Source: an uncultured bacterium (GTDB lineage Bacteria; Planctomycetota; UBA8108; UBA1146). From it: a stretch of DNA of 64,000 nt. Where the stretch lies: NCBI GenBank assembly GCA_913056395.1, contig CAJXMG010000008.1, positions 1 through 64,000 of the forward strand, given 5' to 3'. The stretch's first letter is position 1. Each line of letters opens with the position of its first letter. A program made the position numbers and the translations under genes. Shown one piece after another: positions 33,221-42,905 of the stretch. The notes below the pieces were generated by a model, which saw only the letters and a list, made by a program, of their open reading frames with translations, was not told where the DNA came from and ran no database searches.

Positions 33221-33982
33221 ATGGAGTCTAATTTTTCACTTTCCGGAAAAACTTTTTTAGTAACCGGCTCAACTACCGGTCTGGGACGTGCGATGGCCAA
33301 TGCACTCGGGGCTGCTGGTGCACGGGTTGCCCTGAATTATCAGAACAATGTTGAGAGAGCGGAGATCGCCTTCAGGGATTTCCAAAGCCTTGGTTACGAA
33401 GGGTCGTTGTATCGAGCGAATGTGATCGATGCTGGCGACATCGCCCGATTGAGACAGGATATCGAAAAAGACCTTGGACCGGTGGACGGTTTCATTGTCA
33501 ACGCGACTCCGGCTCAACCACTGAAACCGATTGAGGAATACGACTGGGATTTCTACCAGTCGATGATCGATTTCTTTATCAAGAGCCCCTACCTTTTGAC
33601 CCGCGAGTTTCTTCCCCATATGCGTCAACAGAAGTGGGGTCGCATTATCAACATCGCCAGTGAAGTTTTTACCCGAGGTGTGGCGCCCTTCAGTGCATAT
33701 GTGGCAGCCAAGGGCGGGCAGATCGGCTGGACCCGAAGTATGGCCAATGAGCTGGCTCCGGATGGCATCACCGTCAACGCGATTTCCCCGGGTTGGATCC
33801 CTGTGGAGAGACATGCGGATGATCCGGAAGAGGACAAACAGGCTTATCTGGATATCATTCCCATGCAAAGGTGGGGTGTCCCCAAGGATATGGCAGGGGC
33901 GACAGTTTTTCTTGCCAGTGACTCATCCAGTTTCGTGACAGGGCAAAATATTCACGTCAACGGTGGAACGATTCTTCCCTAG
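33221..33982 (+). CDS. short-chain dehydrogenase/reductase (FabG-like)
   Basis: This 253-residue SDR has the TGSTTGLG nucleotide loop near 16-23, a modified NATP in the place of NNAG, the catalytic Ser in NIASEVF, and the Tyr-Lys pair in SAYVAAKGG near 160. The end VTGQNIHVNGGTILP is typical of this family. The usual NNAG motif being NATPAQ suggests a divergent subgroup. It probably reduces or oxidises a sugar or a keto compound, because it directly precedes a sugar ABC importer by 19 nt. The ATG at 33221 has GGAG 5-9 nt upstream; an earlier in-frame start exists at 33188. NAD versus NADP preference is not clear. Confidence 0.88.
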   Translation: MESNFSLSGKTFLVTGSTTGLGRAMANALGAAGARVALNYQNNVERAEIAFRDFQSLGYEGSLYRANVIDAGDIARLRQDIEKDLGPVDGFIVNATPAQPLKPIEEYDWDFYQSMIDFFIKSPYLLTREFLPHMRQQKWGRIINIASEVFTRGVAPFSAYVAAKGGQIGWTRSMANELAPDGITVNAISPGWIPVERHADDPEEDKQAYLDIIPMQRWGVPKDMAGATVFLASDSSSFVTGQNIHVNGGTILP

Positions 33983-34001
33983 TGACCCGGAGGTGATTTC
34001 G

Positions 34002-34991
34002 ATGCGTTACCTGATGTTGTTGTTGTTTCTGGCTGGCTGTGGTGGTCCAGGACAACCCACGACTTCGGCGGAGCCGAAGGTGGCCTTTGTCACCAACGGG
34101 GTGGCAGACTTCTGGATTCTTGCAGGCAAGGGTGTCGAGGATGCCAGTGCGGACTTGAAGATCGAAGCCAGTTTTCATATGCCGCCGGATGGACTTTCCG
34201 ATCAGAAACGAATCATTGAGGACCTGTTGGTCAAGGGAGTGCAGGGCATCGCTGTCAGTCCCATTGACCCGGCCAATCAGACTCCTTTTCTGAATGAGGT
34301 CGCGTCCCGTACCAAATTGATTACTCACGATTCGGATGCTCCTGACTCCCAGCGTCTCTGTTTTGTCGGAGTCGACAATTATGAGGCGGGCTGGATGTGT
34401 GGAGAAGTGGTCAAGGAGGCGATCCCTTCCGGCGGCCGTATCGCTGTTTTTGTTGGCCGGCTGGAACAGGAAAATGCCCGTCTGAGAAGACAGGGAATGA
34501 TCGATTATCTGCTGGGGAGAGAAGCGGACCCAACCCGTTACGACGAGCCTGGAGAGAAGATCTCTGGTAACGGATATGAGATCGTGGCGACCCTGACCGA
34601 TCAATTCGACATGGCCAAAGGAAAAGCCAATGTGGAAGACACTCTGTCCGCATACGGTGATCTGGATTGCATGGTCGGTCTCTTTGCCTATAACACGCCG
34701 CTGATCCTCGAGGCCCTTGGGCAGTCCGGAAAACTGGGCAAGATCAAGGTCGTCGGATTCGATGAGGACGAGAGAACTCTCGATGGGATACGTGCCGGAA
34801 CGGTCCACGCCACAGTTGTTCAGGACCCCTACGAGTATGGAGCTCTTTCCATCGCTGTTCTCAAATCCCTGTTATCAGGGGATGACACTGTGATTCCACC
34901 GGGAGGGTTTCTGAAAGTTCCCGCCAAGGTGATCGGCAAAGATCAGGTCGATGAATTCCAGAAAGACATGCTCAAGAAATTGGGCAAGTGA
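34002..34991 (+). CDS. sugar ABC transporter substrate-binding lipoprotein (RbsB family)
   Basis: This 329-residue protein has a short lipoprotein signal (YLMLLLFLAGC, Cys near residue 12). The type I periplasmic-binding fold of the ribose/galactose family follows, with VAFVTNGVADFW, GVQGIAVSPIDP and GLFAYNTPLILEALG, and ending KVVGFDEDERTLDGIRAG. Lipid anchoring of the binding protein is unusual in Gram-negatives and common in Gram-positives. Ligand identity cannot be read from sequence; the family includes ribose, xylose and other pentose or hexose binders. The start has GGAGG 9 nt upstream. The GTG start of the ATPase overlaps its stop. Confidence 0.91.
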   Translation: MRYLMLLLFLAGCGGPGQPTTSAEPKVAFVTNGVADFWILAGKGVEDASADLKIEASFHMPPDGLSDQKRIIEDLLVKGVQGIAVSPIDPANQTPFLNEVASRTKLITHDSDAPDSQRLCFVGVDNYEAGWMCGEVVKEAIPSGGRIAVFVGRLEQENARLRRQGMIDYLLGREADPTRYDEPGEKISGNGYEIVATLTDQFDMAKGKANVEDTLSAYGDLDCMVGLFAYNTPLILEALGQSGKLGKIKVVGFDEDERTLDGIRAGTVHATVVQDPYEYGALSIAVLKSLLSGDDTVIPPGGFLKVPAKVIGKDQVDEFQKDMLKKLGK

Positions 34992-36487
34992 CGGCAGCGC
35001 CCGCGATTCTCGAAGCCCGATGTGTCAGCAAGGCCTTCGGTGGCGTGCAGGCTTTGAAGGAGGTCTCTCTTTCCCTGGGTGCGGGTGAGATCGTTGCCGT
35101 CATCGGTGAAAACGGGGCCGGCAAGAGCACTCTGCTGAAGATCCTCTGCGGCGTTTATGAAGCGGATAGTGGGGAAGTCTTCTGTGAAGGGAACCCCCGC
35201 AGATTTCTCGGTATTCACGATGCCATGCAACAGGGAATCGCCCGGATTCCCCAGGAACTCGAACTGTGTGAGTCGATGACGGTGGCAGAAAACCTGCTGT
35301 TGGGACGTGAGCCGACCCGAGGCTGGGGAGTGATCGATGAAGAGCCCGCACGGCAGATGGCCCGGCGTGCCCTCGATCGACTGGGATTGGATTTCCCCCT
35401 CGACCAGCCGGTTTCAGAACTGGGACATGGGCAACGGCAGCTGCTTTCCATCGTTCGTTCTCTCGATGCCGAAGCTCAGGTTCTTCTTCTCGATGAACCG
35501 ACGGCGACCCTCTCCCCTGCGGAAACCGACGTCTTGCTGCAAACCCTTCGGGATCTTCGCGAAAGTGGCAGCTCTCTCATTCTGATTACCCATCGTTTGG
35601 CGGAAGTGGAGGCGGTGGCGGATCGAGTCATCGTTCTTCGGGATGGATGTCACGTGGGAACTTTGGATAGAAAAGAGATCACGAGGTCGGCGATGGTTCA
35701 GGGGATGGTGGGCCGTGATCTGGAGCCCGTGATTCATCCTGAGCCCGTTTCAGGAGGGTCGGCCTTGACTCTGGATAAGGTGACGACTGCCGAGCACCCC
35801 GATCCGATCAGCCTGCAGGTGAATCAGGGTGAGTGCGTGGCTCTGGCCGGACTGGTGGGTTCAGGTCGCAGTGAACTGCTGGAAGCGGTCTTTGGATTAC
35901 GCCCCCGACAGGGTCTGGTCCATGTGGGAGATCGGCTGTTGTCACCCCAATGTCCGGTTCAATCGGTCGAAGCGGGTCTGTGCCTGATTCCTGAAGAGCG
36001 AGCAGAGCAGGGGTTGTCGCTGGATCAGAGCGTTGCAGAAAATGCGGCTCTTCCAGGCCTGTATCGTCAGGCGGGTTTCGCGGGTTTCCTGAAAGATGGA
36101 ATCACTCAGGAAGTCGCAACCCGGGTGGTGGATCATCTGAATGTTCAGCCACCCAAGCTACATGTTCCCATCCGCGACCTTTCCGGCGGCAATCAGCAAA
36201 AGGTGGTCATCGGCAAATGGCTCGACCTTGACCCTTCCGTACTGATTCTCGACGAGCCGACCCGGGGTGTGGATGTGGGCGCAAGGGAAGAGATTCACCA
36301 GCGTCTGCGAAAGTGTACCGCTGACGGAAAAGCGATCCTGTTTGCCTCCAGCGAAATGGAGGAGATCTTTGCCATTTCCGATCGCATCGTGGTCATGGCA
36401 GAGGGCCGGGTGATGGGATCCTGTCCGACAAAAGAGGCAACAGAGGAGTGGGTCATGGAGTTGGCAACGAAAGCGGGTCTTCGATGA
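34988..36487 (+). CDS. sugar ABC transporter ATPase, two nucleotide-binding domains (RbsA/MglA family)
   Basis: This 499-residue protein has two NBDs. The first has Walker A GENGAGKST near 37-45, a signature LGHGQRQ and Walker B LLLDEPTA. The second has the degenerate Walker A GLVGSGRSE, signature LSGGNQQ and Walker B LILDEPTRG. A degenerate second Walker A is the normal state for RbsA/MglA ATPases. The start is GTG at 34988, overlapping the upstream stop by four bases (GTGA), and the end overlaps the permease ATG (ATGA). Together the three genes form a complete importer in one operon. Confidence 0.94.
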   Translation: MTAAPAILEARCVSKAFGGVQALKEVSLSLGAGEIVAVIGENGAGKSTLLKILCGVYEADSGEVFCEGNPRRFLGIHDAMQQGIARIPQELELCESMTVAENLLLGREPTRGWGVIDEEPARQMARRALDRLGLDFPLDQPVSELGHGQRQLLSIVRSLDAEAQVLLLDEPTATLSPAETDVLLQTLRDLRESGSSLILITHRLAEVEAVADRVIVLRDGCHVGTLDRKEITRSAMVQGMVGRDLEPVIHPEPVSGGSALTLDKVTTAEHPDPISLQVNQGECVALAGLVGSGRSELLEAVFGLRPRQGLVHVGDRLLSPQCPVQSVEAGLCLIPEERAEQGLSLDQSVAENAALPGLYRQAGFAGFLKDGITQEVATRVVDHLNVQPPKLHVPIRDLSGGNQQKVVIGKWLDLDPSVLILDEPTRGVDVGAREEIHQRLRKCTADGKAILFASSEMEEIFAISDRIVVMAEGRVMGSCPTKEATEEWVMELATKAGLR

Positions 36488-37431
36488 AAAAGATCGTCGG
36501 CATTTTTGTCGTCCTTTTGTTGGTCATGCTGCTGACCGCCTGGATCAGCCCCGCTTTCTTCAGTGCCTACAACATCGAGAATCTGATGCGCAGGAGCGCC
36601 CTCTTCGGAATCATGGGGATCGGCGCCGCCTTTGTCATCATGACCGGGGGCATCGACCTGTCCATCGGCTCACTGATTTGTCTGGTGGGTTGTCTGACAC
36701 CGTGGCTGGTGACTCAGGGATTTCCCGTGCCGCTGGTGTTGCTGGCGATGCTGTGTCTTGCGATCGGGGCCGGTGGCCTGCATGGCTGGCTGGTCTCCAG
36801 AGTCCGGCTGCAGCCTTTTCTGGTGACGCTGTGTGGCCTGTTTATCTATCGGGGCATCACCCGCGGATTGCTGGCAGATCGCACTGTCGGCTTTGGTACC
36901 GAGGGAACCGCGTGGAAGTTTCTCGGTAACGGCCGAATCCCCATTACGGAGCAATTCGGATTACCGATTCCTCTGGTCATTCTGATTCTGGTCGCCGTGG
37001 GATCCGGCTTTCTGTTGAGAAAGACGGTGTGGGGCCGCCACTTGCTGGCCATTGGCAGCAACGAAACCGCAGCCCGTCACTGTGGTATCGATGTCGATCG
37101 GGTCAAAACCGGAGCCTATCTGCTCTGTGGATTTCTGGCCGGTGTGGCGGGGCTGCTTTTTGTGCTCGATACGGGCACTGCCCAGCCATCCAACTTCGGC
37201 AACTTTTATGAGCTCTATGCCATCGCTGCGGCTGTGTTGGGGGGGTGTTCCCTGCGAGGGGGTGAGGGAACGATTCTCGGTGTCCTGATCGGTGCGACGC
37301 TGGTTCAGGTGATTCGCAACTCCATCGTGCTCATTGACCCCATCCCCGACTCCATCGAGTTTGCGGTCATCGGCGGAATCATTCTTCTGGCGGTCATCGC
37401 CGATGAGACGATTCGTCGAAGAAGCGCTTGA
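36484..37431 (+). CDS. sugar ABC transporter permease (RbsC family)
   Basis: This 315-residue protein has about eight to ten membrane helices. It has the family phrase GAAFVIMTGGIDLSIGSLICLVG near 45-67 and the cytoplasmic GSNETAARHCGIDVDRVKTGAYLLCG segment, which is the ATPase contact region. The C-terminus has an IGATLVQVIRNSIVLIDPIPDSIEFAVIGG pattern, also usual for RbsC-like permeases. It would import the same monosaccharide as the binding lipoprotein. Only one permease is present, which is normal for this family. It overlaps the ATPase gene by four bases and is followed by a bidirectional terminator. Confidence 0.94.
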   Translation: MKKIVGIFVVLLLVMLLTAWISPAFFSAYNIENLMRRSALFGIMGIGAAFVIMTGGIDLSIGSLICLVGCLTPWLVTQGFPVPLVLLAMLCLAIGAGGLHGWLVSRVRLQPFLVTLCGLFIYRGITRGLLADRTVGFGTEGTAWKFLGNGRIPITEQFGLPIPLVILILVAVGSGFLLRKTVWGRHLLAIGSNETAARHCGIDVDRVKTGAYLLCGFLAGVAGLLFVLDTGTAQPSNFGNFYELYAIAAAVLGGCSLRGGEGTILGVLIGATLVQVIRNSIVLIDPIPDSIEFAVIGGIILLAVIADETIRRRSA

Positions 37432-37447
37432 ATCCTTCATACAAAAA

Positions 37448-37472
37448 CAGCCCGGTGCATAGCACCGGGCTG
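37448..37472. terminator. bidirectional terminator between the ABC permease and a cytochrome peroxidase
   Basis: CAGCCCGGTGC and its complement form a perfect 11-bp stem round a three-base ATA loop. A/T-rich tracts lie on the left and TGTT follows on the right. It separates the convergent permease and peroxidase genes and should serve both. Confidence 0.85.
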
Positions 37473-37500
37473 CTGTTGATCTTCAAAGTGAAGTACTCGA

Positions 37501-40008
37501 TCACTGACAGGCGTTGGCCTGAATGCAGTCGAGGGTGTCGTGACTCGGGTCTGAAGCGCAGTTGGGGTACGGCGCAGAGGGTGCCGGACCATTGGCGAAC
37601 AGGTAACCGAGGACGTTGATCGGGTCGGAAACATCCAGCTGACCATCGTCATTCCAGTCGGAAGCGTCCTCACAGGCGATCGGTGCGCCGGTAAAGATTC
37701 CGTCGAGAAGATCAATGGCGTCGCCGACGTTCAGCGTGCCGTCGAGGTTGGCGTCTCCACGAAGGAAGTAGGCCAGAGTGCCTGGGGTCATACCCTGGCG
37801 AACGAAGCAGGCCTCAGACTTCAGCTCCATACCCAGGTAGTACGGGGTCAGGAGGTAAAGAGTGGTCTTCGGACGGAAGCCGGTGTACTCGAAGGAGGTC
37901 TGCGAGCCGGGGACCATGAAGGTTTCCACGCCCATGATGCCGCCGTTGTCGACTTCAAGGATGTAGTTGGAAACAGCGGTGGTCGGAGTCCAGGAGATCT
38001 GGATCTTTCCATCCTGCTCGTAGCAGATCATGTCAGTGATCGGATCCGGAGTGGCACCGGTTCCACCGAGAGGTCCCGGTGATGGCATGGCCGGTGCACC
38101 GGTTCCAGTCTCAAGGAAGCCTTTGACGGGCGGGTGGCCGATTTCGGCACGACCCCCGGCACCCACGGCCGGCAAAATGATCATGTCATCGATGGCTTCG
38201 CCAGCGTTGACACCGCCTTCAGCGACAGCCTGGGAAGTTCCCAGATGTCCGTTCGGAAGGAACAGTTCCGGGTGATCGAAGGGAGCCATCTCCCAGCGTA
38301 CACGCTCATCAGTGAGGGCCTCCATGAAGGCAACCATCGCCTGCTGACGCGGAAGCTTGCCGTCCAGTTTTCCGATCGGATTGATGTACTTGTGAACATC
38401 CCCGGGGTTCATGTGAGTGAAGTCACCTCCACGGGTGTAGAACTGGACCACCTGCAACAGGGTGGCCTGGCTACCGTTATGCATGAAGGGGCCGGTCAGC
38501 TCGATATTACGGAGTGTCGGAGTCTTGTAGGCACCCACGTTTTTGTCCATGCCCGAAAGATCTTCGTCCGGATGAACAGGGCCGGGGAGGGCATTGGTCA
38601 TTCCCGACAGGTACTGGGCTGCCCAGGTCTGATCGCCGATTCCTGCACGACCGATGTCCTGACCACTCGGGCGAACACCGATGTTATAGAAACCCTTGTC
38701 TCCGTATCCGTCGTCTGCATTGGTCTCGACCTTTACAACAGGGCCGATTCCAACAGCAGTGTCATTATTCAACTCACCCCAGGTTGCAGCAGACAGCAGG
38801 GGACCTGAGTGGCACTTGGAGCACTTGGTTCCTCCACTGTAGAAGGCGTCCATGCCATTCTCTTCTTCAGGAGTCAGGGCATCCTCGTTACCGGCAAGGT
38901 ACTCGTCAAAACGGGTCTGATCAGAAACGAGAGTGGACTCGTAGCACATCACTGCCAATCCCCAAATCAGGGAGAAGTTCTGTTCCATCAGCGTGAACTG
39001 ATCGGGTCCATCCGGGTTGCCGTTGCCAATGTGGGCGCCGTTATTGTCGAAGAGGGCGTCGGAGTTCCAGTACTCGGGGCGGAATGCGGCCTGAATCATT
39101 TCCACATAGGAGATGTTCAAACCCTTGCCGTCTCCGGCGGGCACTGCGTAGGGTCCAAGAACGCTGTCCGTCATGGAAACCTGCTGGCGGCTGAGGGGCA
39201 TGACATTGCACATCTTCTTGCCAAGGTCATTCCAGTCACGACCCGCTCCAGACATCTCAACGGAGCTCAGCGGAGGTCCGATGGACTGGGAAGCGAGTGC
39301 AGCACGGTCCATGGAGATACCACAGGGAATGATGCTGCCATCGGTATCCACCTTGCGAATCATGGCATTGGGGTTGCCGTTACCACTGGGGTCGACACCG
39401 TTGAAATCGGAACGGGCACGACCATCCCAGAAAGCATCCACATAGAAGATGGCATTCACCGCATGAGGAGCGTTTCTGCCCGTGGTCTGACGGGTGTTGA
39501 TTCCCAGTACGTTGTGAACCGGATCGGGAATCGGAGAGCAGTCATCTTCCTCTTCGGATCCAGTGAGCCCGAGATCTAAACCATTGAAGACCTGCTTGGG
39601 AATTCCCTGGGAACCGACGACCTCGGTGGAGTCCCAGATCACGGAAGAAAGTGCGTCGTCGGGATCTGCGAGTTTGCGCAGAGGGAAATCCGAGTGCACG
39701 AAGGTGTGGTTCGGGCCAAATCTCTGGAAGGATCCAGCGACACCCGGGTGAGCCTGGTTTTTGTTGCGGGTATCCGCGCCTGCAGAATAGTGGCAGGTGG
39801 CACAGGCGGTCAGTCCGTCAGAACCGGCCTGCATGTCCCAGAAGAAAGCCTTGCCCAGCTCGACTGCGCGGTCCATGTCCTGAACAAACTCCAGGAGGTT
39901 GGATGGCAGTGGCGTAGTGGAAACATTCAGCGGACCGAAGTCTTGGGCTTCGGCCGTGGTGCTGAAAGAGACCATCAGGCAAACAGTAAATGAATAGAAG
40001 AGGCGCAT
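37501..40008 (-). CDS. secreted di-heme cytochrome c peroxidase with dockerin-like C-terminus (copy A)
   Basis: This 835-residue protein has a signal peptide (FYSFTVCLMVSFSTTAEAQ). The di-heme peroxidase (MauG/CcpA) core follows, with heme sites CATCH near 80 and CSKCH near 400. Its other blocks are GRNAPHAVNAIFYV, GPPLSSVEMSG, PTLRNIELTGPFMHNG and GKLDGKLPRQQAMVAFMEAL. After residue 660 it continues with a fibronectin-like region. Two EF-hand-like loops come last (DANLDGTLNVGD and DWNDDGQLDVSD), the dockerin-like pattern of planctomycete secreted proteins. The family reduces hydrogen peroxide in the periplasm, or oxidises other substrates in MauG-type members. The start has GCAGG upstream. 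Copy B lies 356 bp upstream on the same strand. Confidence 0.9.
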   Translation of the reverse strand: MRLFYSFTVCLMVSFSTTAEAQDFGPLNVSTTPLPSNLLEFVQDMDRAVELGKAFFWDMQAGSDGLTACATCHYSAGADTRNKNQAHPGVAGSFQRFGPNHTFVHSDFPLRKLADPDDALSSVIWDSTEVVGSQGIPKQVFNGLDLGLTGSEEEDDCSPIPDPVHNVLGINTRQTTGRNAPHAVNAIFYVDAFWDGRARSDFNGVDPSGNGNPNAMIRKVDTDGSIIPCGISMDRAALASQSIGPPLSSVEMSGAGRDWNDLGKKMCNVMPLSRQQVSMTDSVLGPYAVPAGDGKGLNISYVEMIQAAFRPEYWNSDALFDNNGAHIGNGNPDGPDQFTLMEQNFSLIWGLAVMCYESTLVSDQTRFDEYLAGNEDALTPEEENGMDAFYSGGTKCSKCHSGPLLSAATWGELNNDTAVGIGPVVKVETNADDGYGDKGFYNIGVRPSGQDIGRAGIGDQTWAAQYLSGMTNALPGPVHPDEDLSGMDKNVGAYKTPTLRNIELTGPFMHNGSQATLLQVVQFYTRGGDFTHMNPGDVHKYINPIGKLDGKLPRQQAMVAFMEALTDERVRWEMAPFDHPELFLPNGHLGTSQAVAEGGVNAGEAIDDMIILPAVGAGGRAEIGHPPVKGFLETGTGAPAMPSPGPLGGTGATPDPITDMICYEQDGKIQISWTPTTAVSNYILEVDNGGIMGVETFMVPGSQTSFEYTGFRPKTTLYLLTPYYLGMELKSEACFVRQGMTPGTLAYFLRGDANLDGTLNVGDAIDLLDGIFTGAPIACEDASDWNDDGQLDVSDPINVLGYLFANGPAPSAPYPNCASDPSHDTLDCIQANACQ

Positions 40009-40256
40009 TACGAACCTGCTTTCAAATGTCAACATCATCTCAACACTGGTGAGAATACGAACACACTTGTTATGGTTACTTAATGACTGAGTTTGTAATG
40101 AGAAAAAGCCCTTTCCCGAGAGCACTCCCCAAGATAATCAGTCAATATCCTTAATATTCGACACATCAGTTTGGAGGGATTTCCTCCTTCTGCACCGATT
40201 AAAAGGTTTACAGTGGCTTCTCGCAACCTGATTTGTTAGCAGTTATTGTTAATACG

Positions 40257-40273
40257 TAAGGCAGGTAAGTCAG
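40257..40273. promoter_or_regulatory. 17-bp element shared by the two peroxidase upstream regions, copy A
   Basis: TAAGGCAGGTAAGTCAG lies 248 nt before the start codon of copy A. A 15-of-17 match lies 247 nt before copy B (43153-43169). The close match in distance suggests a common regulatory site or a relic of duplication; which one cannot be told from sequence alone. Confidence 0.5.
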
Positions 40274-40282
40274 GAAAGACCG

Positions 40283-40322
40283 AAGCCTCCCCCATCGCCG
40301 TGAAAGCGATCGGGGAGGCTTT
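40283..40322 (-). terminator. hairpin downstream of peroxidase copy B
   Basis: Arms 40283-40298 and 40306-40322 pair (AAGCCTCCCC and ATCGC against their complements, one internal mismatch) with a 7-nt loop. It lies about 43 nt past the stop of copy B. There is no long T run on the minus strand, so a processive terminator is only moderately supported. Confidence 0.65.
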
Positions 40323-40364
40323 GGCAGTGTCCTCTGATTTTCACAGAATCATTCAAAGCGCCCT

Positions 40365-42905
40365 TCAGGGGCAAATACTCGAACTTTCGCAAGTGAGTGA
40401 GTCGAAAACAGGGTCCGTCCCACAGGCTGGATAGGGAGCAGCTGGAGCGAGCCCAGAAGCAAAAATGTACGACAAGGTGGCAATCGGGTCACTGATGTCA
40501 TGCTGGCCATCGTCGTTCCAGTCCGCCGCATCTTTACAGGCGACTGGAACACCCAGGAAGACCGATTCCAGTGAATAGATGGCATCTGCCAGATCCAGTT
40601 GGCCGTCATTACTGATATCACCCCGCAGGAATTGGGTGACCGATCCAGGTTGAGCTCCCCGGCGGATGTAACAGGCAGAAGACTTCATTTCAGACCCCAA
40701 TGTGAAGGGGGTCAGCAGGTATCCGGTGACGCCGGGCCTGAAGTTGGAATCGGTGAAGGAGGTCTGCCCTGCCGGAAGGACATGGGTCTCGGTTCCCATA
40801 ATACCGCCATGGTCGATCTCCAGCGTGATGCTCGTCACAGCCGGGGACTGGATTTCCCAGGTCAGAAGAACCTCGTCTCCGCTTTCAAAACAGGTCGGGA
40901 CAAGAACTTCTTCAACAACGGAAGACAGGGTTCCGGTTGTGTTGGTATTGGAAGAGTTTTCCTCAAGGAAACCCTTCACAGGAGGAAGGCCCTGGGCTGC
41001 ACGTCCGGACGCACCGACTGCGGGCAAGTTCAAAAGGTAGTCGTCGGAGTCATTCAGGTTCAGGGGACCCAGTTGTGCTTCGCCGTTTTCATCCAGTGCA
41101 GCACCATTCGGGATCAGCAATTCCGGGTGGTCGAAGGGGGCCATCTCCCAGCGAACACGCTCGTCGGTGAGAGCCTTCATGAAGGCGACCACTGCTTCCT
41201 GACGCGGCTCTTTGCCACGCAGTTTGCCGATGGGGTTCACGTACTTGTGAACGAATTGCGGCTCAATATGAGTGAAATCACCACCACGGGTGTAAAACTC
41301 TACCACCTGTTTGAGGGTGGCCTGACTGCCGTTGTGCATGAAGGGGCCATTGAGTTCGACGTTACGCAGCGTCGGGGTCTTGAAGGCACCGATGTTTCGA
41401 TCCGGATCTCCATTATCGATATCTTCGATCTGGTTGTCGGGCAAAAGGTAGTCATTCCCCGCGGCGAGAGCTCCGGCCCAGGTGTTCTCTCCGAGAGCGG
41501 CTCGACCGATATCTTCGGCAACCGGACGAACTCCAATGTTGAAGAAGCCCTTGTCAGCATTACCTTTACCGTCATTCATCGGTTGATTGACAACCGGACC
41601 CTCTCCCACCTTGTCATCGATGTTCAATTGGTCCCAGGTGGCCGCAGAAAGCAGAGGGCCGCTATGGCAGTGACCGCACTTCAGGCCGCCACTGTAGAAA
41701 GCATCCATTCCGTTTTCAGCTTCCGGAGAGAGGGCGTCCTCATCACCGGCGAGCCATGCGTCAAAGGGGGTCTGATCAGAAACGAGGGTGGCTTCATAGA
41801 GCATCACCGCCAATCCCCAGATCATGGAAAAGTTGATTTCCATCATGGTGAACTGGTCGGGACCATCGGGAGCGCCGGTCAACGGCTGACCTGTAGCGTC
41901 GAGCAACGGGTTGCCCTGCACATCAAAGAGTGCTTCTGAATTCCAGTATTCGGGACGGAATGCGCCCTGAATCATTTCCACATAGGAGATGTTGAGACCT
42001 TTACCAGCCATGCCGGTATTGGCCAGGTTTCCAAGGACACTGTCGTCGGTAGCGACGGTTTGCAGAGCCAATGGCTGAATGTTGCAGATTTTTTTACCGA
42101 GGTCGGCATAGGCTCTTCCGGCACCAGACATTTCGACACCACTCAACGGGGGGCCTACCGCCTGGGAGGCCAGGGAAGCTTTTTCCATGGTGATGCCACA
42201 CGGAACCACATTGCCATCCGCATCCAATTTCAAGATGGCAGCGTCCGGGTCAGTGAGTCCTCCCGGATTGACTCCGTTGAAATCGGAGCGTGCACGACCA
42301 TCCCAGAAGTTGTCGACGTAATGAATGGCGTTGACTGCACTGGGAGCGTTGCGTCCCGTGACCTGCCTCAGGTTGACGCCATTCAGGTTGAAGGTGGGGT
42401 CCTCGATGGGGAGTCCGTCAGCATCCAGATTGGAGCAGTCGTCTGCAGCGCCGGATTCCCCGAGAGCATTGAACGAAATCCCATTGAAATCCTGAATATG
42501 AATGCCGGCAGATCCACCGACCTCCGTGGAGTCACGCAGCACTGCTGACTCTGCGTCATCCGGGTCTGACAACTTGCGGAAGGGGAAGTCGTCTGCATTG
42601 AACACATGGTTGGGGCCCAAGTTGGAAAAGGTGCCCAGTGCACCGGGATGAGCCTGACCTACCGCTCGGGTATCGCCTCCCGCAGAAAAGTGGCAGCTGG
42701 CGCATGCTGTCAGGCCATCCGAACCCACCTGCATATCCCAGAAGAGGGCTTTACCCAGTTCGATGGCTTTGGATTCGTCGAGAATGAACTCACTCAGATT
42801 ACCAGGCAGCGGCGTTTGCAGTGAGCCCAGCGGGCCGAAGTCCTGAGCCGCCATAGGGGTAGCCAGGAACAGGGACAGAAAAAATACAATGAAGATGCGT
42901 TTCAT
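40365..42905 (-). CDS. secreted di-heme cytochrome c peroxidase with dockerin-like C-terminus (copy B)
   Basis: This 846-residue paralogue of copy A shares its order of parts. A signal peptide (IFIVFFLSLFLATPMAAQ) is followed by heme sites CASCH near 70 and CGHCH near 400. PTLRNVELNGPFMHNG and a matching FN3-like region come next. The dockerin-like loops near the end are DISNDGQLDLAD and DWNDDGQHDISD. Most core blocks are near-identical in sense to copy A, but the two diverge enough that this is an old duplication. AGGAGAG is 5-11 nt before the ATG. Function follows the family, peroxide reduction or MauG-like oxidation outside the cytoplasm. The two copies may respond to different conditions, but nothing in the sequence shows it. 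Confidence 0.9.
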   Translation of the reverse strand: MKRIFIVFFLSLFLATPMAAQDFGPLGSLQTPLPGNLSEFILDESKAIELGKALFWDMQVGSDGLTACASCHFSAGGDTRAVGQAHPGALGTFSNLGPNHVFNADDFPFRKLSDPDDAESAVLRDSTEVGGSAGIHIQDFNGISFNALGESGAADDCSNLDADGLPIEDPTFNLNGVNLRQVTGRNAPSAVNAIHYVDNFWDGRARSDFNGVNPGGLTDPDAAILKLDADGNVVPCGITMEKASLASQAVGPPLSGVEMSGAGRAYADLGKKICNIQPLALQTVATDDSVLGNLANTGMAGKGLNISYVEMIQGAFRPEYWNSEALFDVQGNPLLDATGQPLTGAPDGPDQFTMMEINFSMIWGLAVMLYEATLVSDQTPFDAWLAGDEDALSPEAENGMDAFYSGGLKCGHCHSGPLLSAATWDQLNIDDKVGEGPVVNQPMNDGKGNADKGFFNIGVRPVAEDIGRAALGENTWAGALAAGNDYLLPDNQIEDIDNGDPDRNIGAFKTPTLRNVELNGPFMHNGSQATLKQVVEFYTRGGDFTHIEPQFVHKYVNPIGKLRGKEPRQEAVVAFMKALTDERVRWEMAPFDHPELLIPNGAALDENGEAQLGPLNLNDSDDYLLNLPAVGASGRAAQGLPPVKGFLEENSSNTNTTGTLSSVVEEVLVPTCFESGDEVLLTWEIQSPAVTSITLEIDHGGIMGTETHVLPAGQTSFTDSNFRPGVTGYLLTPFTLGSEMKSSACYIRRGAQPGSVTQFLRGDISNDGQLDLADAIYSLESVFLGVPVACKDAADWNDDGQHDISDPIATLSYIFASGLAPAAPYPACGTDPVFDSLTCESSSICP

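Larger units (their letters stand above)
40009..40364. other. gene-free region upstream of peroxidase copy A
   Basis: The region holds the promoter and probable leader of copy A and the terminator of copy B. I see no ORF or RNA gene in it. It contains the 17-bp element at 40257-40273 and the hairpin at 40283-40322. Confidence 0.6.

Noticed and set aside
40599-41939. 446-codon open frame opposite peroxidase copy B
   Set aside because: It lies wholly within the antisense of a gene with clear heme and dockerin-like motifs and shows no family features.
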